Source: Paracidovorax valerianellae
Lineage (GTDB): Bacteria > Pseudomonadota > Gammaproteobacteria > Burkholderiales > Burkholderiaceae_C
Reading direction: 5' to 3'
Length of the DNA stretch: 64,000 nucleotides
Assembly: GCF_900102625.1 (NCBI RefSeq)
Contig: NZ_FMZC01000018.1
Span: 1-64,000 of the forward strand
The position numbers and the translations under genes were made by a program. Below the pieces are notes generated by a model. It saw nothing but the letters and a program-made list of their open reading frames with translations. It ran no database searches and was not told the origin of the DNA. Numbering within the stretch: position 1 is the stretch's first letter; each line of letters begins with the position of its first letter. Of the stretch, positions 54,476 to 61,974 are shown piece after piece.

Positions 54476-55509
54476 GAGATCAAAAGCGGTGGGAACACCG
54501 CGTTTTCGATGTCAAGAATGCATGTCCCCCAGGACAGGCCGATTCCGAAACCGCCCAGCAAGAGCTTGTGGCTCCCGTGAGCCAACGTCTCAGCGATGCG
54601 GGCTGTCATAGTCACCGGAAGCGACGCGCCGCTGGTGTTGCCAAAATCCGCCAAAGTGGAAGGCACCTTTTCAGGGGGAAGCGCCAGCTTCTTGCGAATG
54701 GTCTCGTTGATCATCCGGTTGGCTTGGTGAAAGATGAAGAAGTCGATGTCTTCCGCAGTGAGATTCGCGTATTCCAGCGCGCGCCGCACGGAAGGAGGAA
54801 CCTGTTGCGTTGAAAAACTCAATACGGCAGGGCCATCCAGAATCAGTTCGGACGGCCAATGCAGGGTGCCGTCTTCGTCGCGTGTCGGAACGCTGTGCTG
54901 GGGACCAAAAGGTTCACGATGCCCGCCTACCGGCAGCATGATGGCTTTGTAGCCACTGCCGTCGCTGTTGAGGTCGAAGTGCATTGGCGGCGCAGCGGGA
55001 TCGAACTCAAGCGCAGTTGCTGTCCCTGCATCCGAAAAAAGTGGATCGTTCAAGGTGGCGCAACGGTCGCCCACCAGCACTAACCCTTTTTTGATTGCAC
55101 CGGAGGCAATCATGCTTCCCAAGATATGCAATCCGAACGGATAGCCAGAACAGCCTAGATTCACATCGAAGGCAATGGTAGCTTGCGAAAGTTTGAGCCG
55201 ATCTTGCAGGATGATGGCTGTCGCCGGAATAAGGTAGTCCGGCGATTGGGTAACGACAATCAGCGCGTCGATTTCCTCGCGTTGCCAATTCAGTGTGTCG
55301 AGCAAGGTGCCTGTGGCGTCGAATGCCAGATCGGAAAACGTCTGCCATTCCTGACAAATGCGGCGTTGCTGGATGCCGATGTTGCGTACCAGACGCTCGC
55401 GCTCCGATCGGATTTTTGGGGCGGCGTCGTCGATGTTGTGCAGGATGCGTTTAGGAACGCAGCTGGCCATGCCTGCGAACCGGACATTGCGTAGCGTGGA
55501 CAGCCCCAT
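54472..55509 (-). CDS. 3-oxoacyl-ACP synthase III-like (KAS III)
   Basis: 345 residues. Thiolase-fold condensing enzyme with the Cys-His-Asn triad: Cys in FDVNLGCSGYPFGLHILGSM, His in IDFFIFHQANRMINETIR, Asn in DFGNTSGASLPVTMTARIAE. KAS III joins an acyl-CoA with malonyl-ACP to start a short chain. A dedicated copy next to an ACP inside a glycan operon resembles the arrangement in Pseudomonas flagellin glycosylation islands that make acylated viosamine. Starts 4 nt after acp. Confidence 0.88.
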   Translation of the reverse strand: MGLSTLRNVRFAGMASCVPKRILHNIDDAAPKIRSERERLVRNIGIQQRRICQEWQTFSDLAFDATGTLLDTLNWQREEIDALIVVTQSPDYLIPATAIILQDRLKLSQATIAFDVNLGCSGYPFGLHILGSMIASGAIKKGLVLVGDRCATLNDPLFSDAGTATALEFDPAAPPMHFDLNSDGSGYKAIMLPVGGHREPFGPQHSVPTRDEDGTLHWPSELILDGPAVLSFSTQQVPPSVRRALEYANLTAEDIDFFIFHQANRMINETIRKKLALPPEKVPSTLADFGNTSGASLPVTMTARIAETLAHGSHKLLLGGFGIGLSWGTCILDIENAVFPPLLIS

Positions 55510-55513
55510 GGTG

Positions 55514-55744
55514 CTAACCCAAGAGTTTGTACAGATCGGTGATTGTGGCGCAGTTCTTCAGATCGTCTCCGACGATCGTTTTGCCGTAGTCGACATCGAA
55601 CATGACGATCACGCCCAAAGCGGCGAGCGAGTCCCACTCGGGCAGGCTGAGCAAGGGTGTCTCAGGCGTGACCTCAACCGGGTCCTGGAAGTCGACCGCG
55701 ACCAGAAAACTTTCGATGAATTGCTCGATGGTGGGGGTGGACAT
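55514..55744 (-). CDS. Dedicated acyl carrier protein
   Basis: 76 residues, acidic, with the phosphopantetheine Ser in PEWDSLAALGVIVMFDVDYG. The DSL motif is intact. It differs from housekeeping AcpP and is clearly dedicated to this operon, of which it is the first gene. The start lies only 14 nt downstream of the fliC terminator, leaving almost no room for a separate promoter. Confidence 0.9.
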   Translation of the reverse strand: MSTPTIEQFIESFLVAVDFQDPVEVTPETPLLSLPEWDSLAALGVIVMFDVDYGKTIVGDDLKNCATITDLYKLLG

Positions 55745-55757
55745 AGTGGCTCCAGGG

Positions 55758-55792
55758 CAAAGAAAGAGCCCGGGTGGCGAATGCCGCCGGGC
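55758..55792 (-). terminator. Terminator-like hairpin after fliC, before acp
   Basis: GCCCGG at 55768-55773 pairs with CCGGGC at 55787-55792, with an inner GGC/GCC pair around GAAT. On the minus strand it is followed by TCTTTCTTTG. It ends the flagellin transcript; incomplete termination could feed the acp operon. Confidence 0.7.
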
Positions 55793-55842
55793 AAGGCTTG
55801 AAATGGTTGCGCGGCAGTGTAGCCGCGAATTTCAGCGGCTCC

Positions 55843-57072
55843 TTATCCCTGCAGCAGCTTCAGCACCTGCTGTGGCAACTGGTTGGCCTGGGCCACCATC
55901 GCGGTGCCAGCCTGTTGCAGGATCTGCGTGCGCGAAAGGTTGGCCGTTTCCTTGGCAAAGTCAGCGTCCATGATCCGGCCGCGTGCCGCCGACATGTTCT
56001 CGCCCTGGATGTCGATGTTGGCAATCGCGTTCTCGAAGCGGCTTTGCAGGGCGCCCAGATCGGCACGGGCCGAGTTCACCTGGTCGATCGCGCTGTCGAT
56101 CTTCTTCAAGGCCACCCAGGCTTCGCTTTGCGTCCCGATATTGACGCTGTCGATCCCTTTTTGTGCACTGCCCGTGGCATTTGTCAGCGTGGGAGGAACA
56201 AAACCCGTAGTGGCCACGGTAAACCCGGTCGTTCCGCCAAATGTGACGGCCTCTGGCACGGGGGGGATGGCATTCGTCAGTTTCGACGATGCGAATTCGA
56301 GCCCGTAGCTGCCGTCGTCGTTCTTGGTGAGGAACGCGGTCACGCCGGTGTCGGCCGTCTTGTTATTGATGGCCGAAATCACCTGGCCCAGGCGCTCCAC
56401 GCCGGAGCCGGCTGCTTTGATGCTGCCCAGATCAATGGCGGAGGCGGTACCGACCTGAATGGTCAGCCCACCTGCCGGAATGGCACTTCCGAAGGCCGAG
56501 ATGGATGCGTCGGAGGCATCTACGGCAATGGCCGTGCTCGTGCTGGAGAACATGATGCTGGACAGTCCCGAGGCGCGCGTGTCTGCTAGGGCGCCCAGCG
56601 TGACGTTGTCGCCGGAGTTGGCGCCAACTTGAAACAAGGCACCAGCAAAGCTGCCGTCCAGAATCTTCTGGCCGTTGAAGCTGGTCTGCTTGGAGACGCG
56701 GTCGATTTCGTCGGTGAGCTGCTTGACTTCGGATTGCAAGGCAGCCCGGTCGGCTTTGCTGTTGGTGGCATTGCTGGCCTGGACGGCCAGTTCGCGCATC
56801 CGTTGCAGCATGTCGCCGACCTTGCCCAGGGCGCCTTCTGCGGTCTGGGCCAGGGAAATGCCGTCGTTGGCATTGCGGGATGCCACCGCCAGCCCCTTGA
56901 CCTGGGTATTCATGCGTTCGGCGATGGCCAGGCCGGCGGCATCGTCCTTGGCGCTGTTGACGCGCAGGCCGGAAGACAGCCGCTGCATCGTAGTCGTCAA
57001 GGATGCAGCCGACATTCCCAGGTTGCGCTGGGCGTTGAGTGAAGCGATGTTGGTGTTGATCGTCGAGGCCAT
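55843..57072 (-). CDS. fliC: Flagellin, minus-strand copy
   Basis: 409 residues from ATG 57072, preceded by AAGGAGTTCC. The conserved N terminus is ASTINTNIASLNAQRNLGMS and the C terminus ADFAKETANLSRTQILQQAG, then TAMVAQANQLPQQVLKLL. The central D2/D3-like region (about 170-310) is variable and Ser/Thr-rich, a likely site of glycosylation. The nearly parallel gene at 57460 is divergent; the ends are almost identical and the middles differ. No clear sigma-28 promoter was found before it. Confidence 0.95.
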   Translation of the reverse strand: MASTINTNIASLNAQRNLGMSAASLTTTMQRLSSGLRVNSAKDDAAGLAIAERMNTQVKGLAVASRNANDGISLAQTAEGALGKVGDMLQRMRELAVQASNATNSKADRAALQSEVKQLTDEIDRVSKQTSFNGQKILDGSFAGALFQVGANSGDNVTLGALADTRASGLSSIMFSSTSTAIAVDASDASISAFGSAIPAGGLTIQVGTASAIDLGSIKAAGSGVERLGQVISAINNKTADTGVTAFLTKNDDGSYGLEFASSKLTNAIPPVPEAVTFGGTTGFTVATTGFVPPTLTNATGSAQKGIDSVNIGTQSEAWVALKKIDSAIDQVNSARADLGALQSRFENAIANIDIQGENMSAARGRIMDADFAKETANLSRTQILQQAGTAMVAQANQLPQQVLKLLQG

Positions 57073-57285
57073 TACGGAACTCCTTCGCAAAAGGGACAAG
57101 GCACAGTTGCCGTGGCCAAGGACACCTCTCCGTCAGCGGTAACCCTAGCGTTGGGAGAATTCTCTCTAGATGGCTGTTTCCCGGCGTTGGGAAAAAAGGG
57201 CAGAAAACCGCCCATCTCCACCCTTGTATGGCTACGGCGCAGATGCCGCTCAGAGGGAACGCGCATTTTTTTTGCACGAGGAGGC

Positions 57286-57312
57286 TCAAGTTCTGCAGGG
57301 GCTGCCCGATAA
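57286..57312 (+). promoter_or_regulatory. Sigma-28 promoter for the plus-strand flagellin
   Basis: TCAAGTTC, 11 bases, then CCCGATAA, against TAAAGTTT-N11-GCCGATAA (6/8 and 7/8, exact spacing). It is 147 nt before the flagellin start at 57460, implying a long untranslated leader. The whole 57073-57459 gap has no gene. Confidence 0.78.
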
Positions 57313-57459
57313 CCTAACCAACAGGTTCAAGCGAATTTGTTGACCGGCAAGCGATGGATTGGTTCACGTGACTGCCGCCCCGGTCTTGGCAGCTGACCAT
57401 GGGGGTCAGCGTTGTGATCGGCGGTCTAGCCGGAATTTAAGTTACCAAGGAGCATTTCA

Positions 57460-58683
57460 ATGGCCTCTACCATCAACACCAATGTTGCCTCGCTCAACGC
57501 TCAACGCAATCTGGGCATGTCGGCGAACTCTCTCACCACCTCGATGCAGCGCCTGTCTTCCGGCCTGCGCGTCAACAGCGCCAAGGACGATGCCGCCGGC
57601 CTGTCGATCGCCGAGCGCATGAACACCCAGATCAAGGGTCTGACCGTGGCAGCCCGCAATGCCAACGACGGCATCTCGCTGGCTCAAACGGCTGAAGGCG
57701 CCTTGGGCAAGGTCGGCGACATGCTGCAACGGATGCGTGAACTGTCGGTGCAGGCCAGCAATGCCACCAACAGCACCAAGGACCGCGCAGCCCTGCAGTC
57801 CGAAGTGAAGCAGCTCACCGATGAAATCGACCGCGTTGCCAAGCAAACCAGCTTCAACGGCCAAAAGATTCTGGACGGCAGCTTCGCTGGAGCCCTGTTC
57901 CAAGTGGGTGCCAACTCTGGTGAAAACATCACTGTCGGCGCTTTGACGAATTCTTCGGCTTCCGGCTTGTCGAACATCGAATACTCCACGGGCAGCGTGA
58001 CGGCTTTGAACGCTTCCGATGCCACGGTCACGGGCTTCAGCACTAAGATCGCAACCGGTGGCCTGACGATCCAGGTGGGCTCGTCGTCCGCCATCGATCT
58101 GGGCGAGATCAAGGCAGCGGGTTCTGGCGTGGAACGCCTGGGCCAAGTGGTATCCGCAATCAATAACAAGTCCGCCGATACCGGTGTGACCGCTTTCTTG
58201 ACCAAGAAGGACGACGGCACGTATGACCTGGAGTTCGCGTCTTCCAAGCTGACTGGCGCAACGCCTCCAGTGCCTGAAACCATCACGTTCGGCGGCACCA
58301 CCGGCTTCTCCGTAGCGAACACGGGCTTTGCAGCCCCCACGCTCGCGGCAGCCACAGGCACCGACAAGAAGGGTATCGACACCGTGACCGTCGCGACGCA
58401 AAAGGACGCTTGGGTTTCGCTGAAGAAGATCGACAGCGCGATCGACCAGGTCAACTCCGCCCGTGCCGACCTCGGCGCTCTGCAAAGCCGCTTCGAGAAT
58501 TCGGTCGGCAACATCGACATTCAGGCTGAAAACCTGTCCGCATCGCGCGGCCGTATCGTGGACGCCGACTTCGCCAAGGAAACGGCCAACCTGTCGCGCA
58601 CGCAGATCCTGCAACAGGCTGGCACCGCGATGGTGGCCCAGGCCAACCAGCTGCCCCAGGGCGTGCTGTCCCTGCTGCGTTAA
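57460..58683 (+). CDS. fliC: Flagellin, plus-strand copy
   Basis: 407 residues with a strong AAGGAGCATTTCA ribosome site. N terminus ASTINTNVASLNAQRNLGMS, C terminus GRIVDADFAKETANLSRTQI. Differs from the minus-strand copy mostly between residues ~165 and 310. Structural subunit of the filament, exported with help from FliS. It has a good sigma-28 promoter upstream and a strong terminator directly after. Confidence 0.96.
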   Translation: MASTINTNVASLNAQRNLGMSANSLTTSMQRLSSGLRVNSAKDDAAGLSIAERMNTQIKGLTVAARNANDGISLAQTAEGALGKVGDMLQRMRELSVQASNATNSTKDRAALQSEVKQLTDEIDRVAKQTSFNGQKILDGSFAGALFQVGANSGENITVGALTNSSASGLSNIEYSTGSVTALNASDATVTGFSTKIATGGLTIQVGSSSAIDLGEIKAAGSGVERLGQVVSAINNKSADTGVTAFLTKKDDGTYDLEFASSKLTGATPPVPETITFGGTTGFSVANTGFAAPTLAAATGTDKKGIDTVTVATQKDAWVSLKKIDSAIDQVNSARADLGALQSRFENSVGNIDIQAENLSASRGRIVDADFAKETANLSRTQILQQAGTAMVAQANQLPQGVLSLLR

Positions 58684-58726
58684 TCGGTGGCTTATAAGGG
58701 GTAACGGATCGGTCCGAACCCTCTTA

Positions 58727-58759
58727 AGCGGCGACAGGGCCACTCCTGTCGCCGCTTTT
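58727..58759 (+). terminator. Intrinsic terminator after the plus-strand flagellin
   Basis: AGCGGCGACAGG at 58727-58738 pairs perfectly with CCTGTCGCCGCT at 58745-58756 around a 6-base loop, followed by TTT. Confidence 0.92.
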
Positions 58760-58840
58760 CCTGCTTTTAGATCGAAGCGATTCTCGCCACAATCGTGTAT
58801 TGATTGTTGATGGTGGCCTCGGCTGCCTGGGAGACCAAAA

Positions 58841-60265
58841 ATGGGTATTACCTCGATAGGCATTGGCAGCGGGCTCAACGTGGAAAACATCGTCAGCCAG
58901 ACGGTGGCGCTGGAAAAGCGGCCTCTCGTGCAGCTGCAATCCAGAGCGGACACCATTCAGACCAAGATTTCCACGTTTTCCCAGGTGAAATCGCTGCTGT
59001 CGACCTTGTCGGATGCGGCGGCCAAGCTCACCCGGGACAGCGCCTGGAATGGCATGGCGGTCAGTTCTTCCAACAGTGCAGCGGTCACGGCCACGGTGTC
59101 GGGCATCGCCAGCGCCTCATCCTTCGGCGTCAGCGTGCAGCAACTGGCCCGTGCGCAGTCGAATGCGTCAACTGCGGTGGCCAAGGATTCCGTGGTCGGC
59201 GCCGGCAGCATGAGCATTCAGCTGGGTACCTGGGATTCGACTGCCAACCCGCCGACGTTCGGTGTCGGGTCTGGCAAGCCGGTCAATATCTCGGTCAGCG
59301 CGACCGACACGATCACCAATATCGCAGCCAAGATCAATGAGGGCGACGCTGGCGTTACCGCGACCGTGCTGCGCGATGCATCGGGCGAGCGGCTTCTATT
59401 GCGCTCCAAGACCACGGGTGAAGAGTCCGGGTTCCGGGTGCAGGTCTCCGAAGATTCTGCAGCGCCAGGATTGTCGAAGCTGGCGTTCGATCCGCAAAAC
59501 TCTCCGGGCGTGGGCCTTGCTGCCAATACCGTTCAGTACGCGCAGAACACGTTGGCGAAGATCAATGGCATCAGCGTTTCGTCCAAGGACAACACGTTCA
59601 CCGAAGCCATCCCCGGTCTCACGCTGACGGTATCGCAGGTCACCACGGCCGATGTGGAAATGGGCGTGAAGGCCGATACGGCGACGATGAAGAAGAACGT
59701 CCAGGACTTCGTGAACGCCTACAACGCCGTTAACGATCTGCTGGGGTCTTCCACCAAATACGACAGCGAGACCAAATCCAAGGGCGTACTGCAAGGCGAC
59801 AGCACTGCGGTGGGGTTGCAGAATTCGCTGCGCGCGGCCATTGGTGCCGCGACGGGCGGTAGCTCTTCGTTGCAGACGCTTTCCGATATCGGGCTGGAAT
59901 TGCAGCGCGGCGGCAAGATGACGGTGGACAACACCAAGCTGGACAACGCTCTGAAGACGCCCGACACGCTCAAGCAATTGTTCGCCGCCGATCCCGCTAC
60001 GGGGGGTGTCGGCACGGGGGCCGCCGTGCGCATGAAGACGTTCACGTCCGGGTTGCTGGCGCTCGACGGGCTCATGAACAACAAGTCCGACGCACTGGAC
60101 CTCGAAGTCAAGCGCAACACTTCCGACCAAGACAAAGTGAACGACCGCGCGGCCGTGTTGGAAAAACGGATGCGAGCGCAGTACACAGCGCTCGACAAGC
60201 AGATGGGCAATCTTTCTGCGCTCAACAGCTACATCACGCAGCAGGTCGCGCAGTGGAACAAGTGA
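58841..60265 (+). CDS. fliD: Filament cap protein FliD (HAP2)
   Basis: 474 residues. N terminus ITSIGIGSGLNVENIVSQTV, then ALEKRPLVQLQSRADTIQTK; C-terminal coiled coil DKVNDRAAVLEKRMRAQYTA, then LDKQMGNLSALNSYITQQVA. FliD caps the filament and folds incoming flagellin. It is downstream of the fliC terminator, so its own promoter is expected, but none was recognised in the 80 bases before it. Confidence 0.96.
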   Translation: MGITSIGIGSGLNVENIVSQTVALEKRPLVQLQSRADTIQTKISTFSQVKSLLSTLSDAAAKLTRDSAWNGMAVSSSNSAAVTATVSGIASASSFGVSVQQLARAQSNASTAVAKDSVVGAGSMSIQLGTWDSTANPPTFGVGSGKPVNISVSATDTITNIAAKINEGDAGVTATVLRDASGERLLLRSKTTGEESGFRVQVSEDSAAPGLSKLAFDPQNSPGVGLAANTVQYAQNTLAKINGISVSSKDNTFTEAIPGLTLTVSQVTTADVEMGVKADTATMKKNVQDFVNAYNAVNDLLGSSTKYDSETKSKGVLQGDSTAVGLQNSLRAAIGAATGGSSSLQTLSDIGLELQRGGKMTVDNTKLDNALKTPDTLKQLFAADPATGGVGTGAAVRMKTFTSGLLALDGLMNNKSDALDLEVKRNTSDQDKVNDRAAVLEKRMRAQYTALDKQMGNLSALNSYITQQVAQWNK

Positions 60266-60367
60266 GTCTTTCGCTCACGCCAGCCGACACTTTTCGGCTC
60301 GGCTGAGCGCTGGACGATGCACTGCAACACTGCCTTGCCGAAACGCCAAAACACCTCGCAAATGTCC

Positions 60368-60394
60368 TTGAGTTCCTTCCTGATTTGCCGATAT
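60368..60394 (+). promoter_or_regulatory. Sigma-28-type promoter for fliS-fliT
   Basis: TTGAGTTC, 11 bases, then GCCGATAT. The -10 box matches GCCGATAA at 7/8 and the spacing is exact; the -35 box is weaker (5/8). It lies 29 nt before the fliS start. Confidence 0.7.
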
Positions 60395-60423
60395 TGACTG
60401 TAAGTAGCATGAAGGAGTTCTCG

Positions 60424-60849
60424 ATGTACACGCCAGTCAGTTCCCGCGCCGCCTCGGTCTATCGGCAGGTCGGTGTGCAATCCAGTGTGGATGGTGCATC
60501 CCCCCATCAGTTGATCCAGATGTTGTTCGATGGCCTGGTGCAATCGCTCAACGCCGCCCGCGGCTCCATGCAGCGTGGCGACGTCGAGGAGAAGGGTCGC
60601 CATCTGGGCAAGGCGGTGCGCATCATCGAAGAGGGGCTCAAGGGCGGCCTCAACCCCGTACAAGGCGGGGAACTGGCCGCCAACCTGCGTTCGCTGTACG
60701 ACTACTGTGTGAGTCGGCTCACCATGGCCAACCTGCGCAACGACGTGACGCTGGTGGAAGAAGTCGTCAACCTGATCACGCCGGTGGCGCAAGGTTGGGG
60801 AGAGATCGGTTCTGGTGGCCGTCCAGCGGGCCAGGGCGGAGGAAATTAA
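60424..60849 (+). CDS. fliS: Flagellin export chaperone FliS
   Basis: 141 residues from ATG 60424, chosen for the AAGGAGTTCTCG ribosome site. FliS binds the flagellin C terminus and prevents early polymerisation. Motifs SRAASVYRQVGVQSSVDGAS, PHQLIQMLFDGLVQSLNAA and LRSLYDYCVSRLTMANLRND fit. The tail is Gly-rich. fliT follows by 2 nt. Confidence 0.95.
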   Translation: MYTPVSSRAASVYRQVGVQSSVDGASPHQLIQMLFDGLVQSLNAARGSMQRGDVEEKGRHLGKAVRIIEEGLKGGLNPVQGGELAANLRSLYDYCVSRLTMANLRNDVTLVEEVVNLITPVAQGWGEIGSGGRPAGQGGGN

Positions 60850-60851
60850 GA

Positions 60852-61151
60852 ATGTCTGAAATGCTCATCGATTACTACAAAGCCATCGAAGACAGCAGCG
60901 CCAAGATGCTGGAGGCTGCCAAGCTCAAGGATTGGGACGGGGTGGTGCGCTATGAAGGCGCCTGTGCCGTGCTGATCGAGCAACTGCGCTTCAAGGCCCA
61001 GGAGCACGACCTGCTGCCTGAACACCGCCGGGAAAAGACGCGCATCATGCAGCGCATCCTGAGCAACGACGCGCAGATCCGCTGCCTGGCGGAACCCTGG
61101 TTGTCGCAGTTCGAGCATCTGCTGGAGCGACAGCCGCAGATGATGCACTGA
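60852..61151 (+). CDS. fliT: FliD export chaperone FliT
   Basis: 99 residues, helical (IDYYKAIEDSSAKMLEAAKL, then DWDGVVRYEGACAVLIEQL). FliT escorts FliD and, in enterobacteria, restrains FlhDC. The assignment rests on position after fliS plus size and helix pattern; sequence conservation in this family is low. Confidence 0.82.
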   Translation: MSEMLIDYYKAIEDSSAKMLEAAKLKDWDGVVRYEGACAVLIEQLRFKAQEHDLLPEHRREKTRIMQRILSNDAQIRCLAEPWLSQFEHLLERQPQMMH

Positions 61152-61494
61152 CGGATGCCTGCCTGCCCCGGGGCCTCGGGCTCGGGCAGGCGTTGGCAGG
61201 GTTTGCTTCCTGCGTGATGGGCCGGCGACCGTCGGCGCAAGCCTCAGACCCTGAGACCACGCAGTGTTGTTTTATGGAACAGCCGTGGCGCTGGTCCTGT
61301 TGGGTACGGCGAAGATGAAAAATCCCGCCAACGCCGCACCAGTGCAAAGCTGGATGGGGTGGCGGGATGAACGAGGCAAGCTGATGGCTATATCAGCCAA
61401 ATTGGCCTCTAGCGCAATGAAATCAACGGCAGTGCGCTATGAAAATAATAGCAAATGGCGCGGGCGCGCTTTCAATGCGTTTTGCAGTCAGGCA
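61152..61494. other. Intergenic region between fliT and fliE
   Basis: About 343 bases without a convincing gene; fliT and fliE converge here. A GC-rich partial inverted repeat (GCCTGCCC with GGGCAGGC, about 61165-61195) may act as a terminator but has no T-tract. The palindromic repeat at 61436 is in this gap. Confidence 0.6.
61436..61452. repeat. Small palindromic repeat GCTAT-N7-ATAGC, copy B
   Basis: GCTATGAAAATAATAGC, one base different from copy A at 18853-18869. Both are intergenic in flagellar DNA. Confidence 0.55.
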
Positions 61495-61803
61495 TCACAC
61501 CTGCATGTTCATGATGTCGGTGTAGGCCTGAACCATGCGGTTGCGTACATGCAGCGTGGCCTGAAACCCGATCTGGGCCTTCTGGATCGCCACCATGGTT
61601 TCTTCCAGGCTCACGGCCGGGTTTTCCATCTGCACTTCCTTTTGCAAGTCCGCTGCCTTGTTCTGCGAGGCGCTGACTGACTGCAGGGCTCCCTTGAGCG
61701 CTGAGGAAAAACCGACTTCCTGAGAGTCCTGCGGCGCCGTGGCACGGCGCGCCAGGCCAGCGCCTGCTAGTGGCGTGGTGGGGCTTGATATGCGGAGGTC
61801 CAT
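61495..61803 (-). CDS. fliE: Hook-basal body protein FliE
   Basis: 102 residues from ATG 61803; an upstream in-frame Met at 61836 is possible but makes the protein longer than usual. FliE links the MS ring to the rod. C-terminal motif is diagnostic: PAVSLEETMVAIQKAQIGFQ, then ATLHVRNRMVQAYTDIMNM. It is divergent from fliF, as in many betaproteobacteria. Confidence 0.94.
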   Translation of the reverse strand: MDLRISSPTTPLAGAGLARRATAPQDSQEVGFSSALKGALQSVSASQNKAADLQKEVQMENPAVSLEETMVAIQKAQIGFQATLHVRNRMVQAYTDIMNMQV

Positions 61804-61974
61804 GGCTGTGTCCGAAGGTATGGCGGGATGGTGCAATCCTAGGGGCGCCGCGGCGCTTCATCCTGGGGAATAGATGGTGAAACGACGGCCTTATCTCGGC
61901 GATGCGGGAACCGGGCTCGTCCAATAATCGCCCCACGCCAACCCTCTGCCGGGTCGGTCCTTTTGGAAAGCACC

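Noticed and set aside
57073-57250. Sigma-28 promoter for the minus-strand flagellin
   Set aside because: GCCGGGAA-like boxes exist but without a -35 match at the right spacing.
61264-61680. 138-codon plus-strand frame between fliT and fliE
   Set aside because: Its second half is antisense to fliE and the first half spans a repeat; no ribosome site or family.
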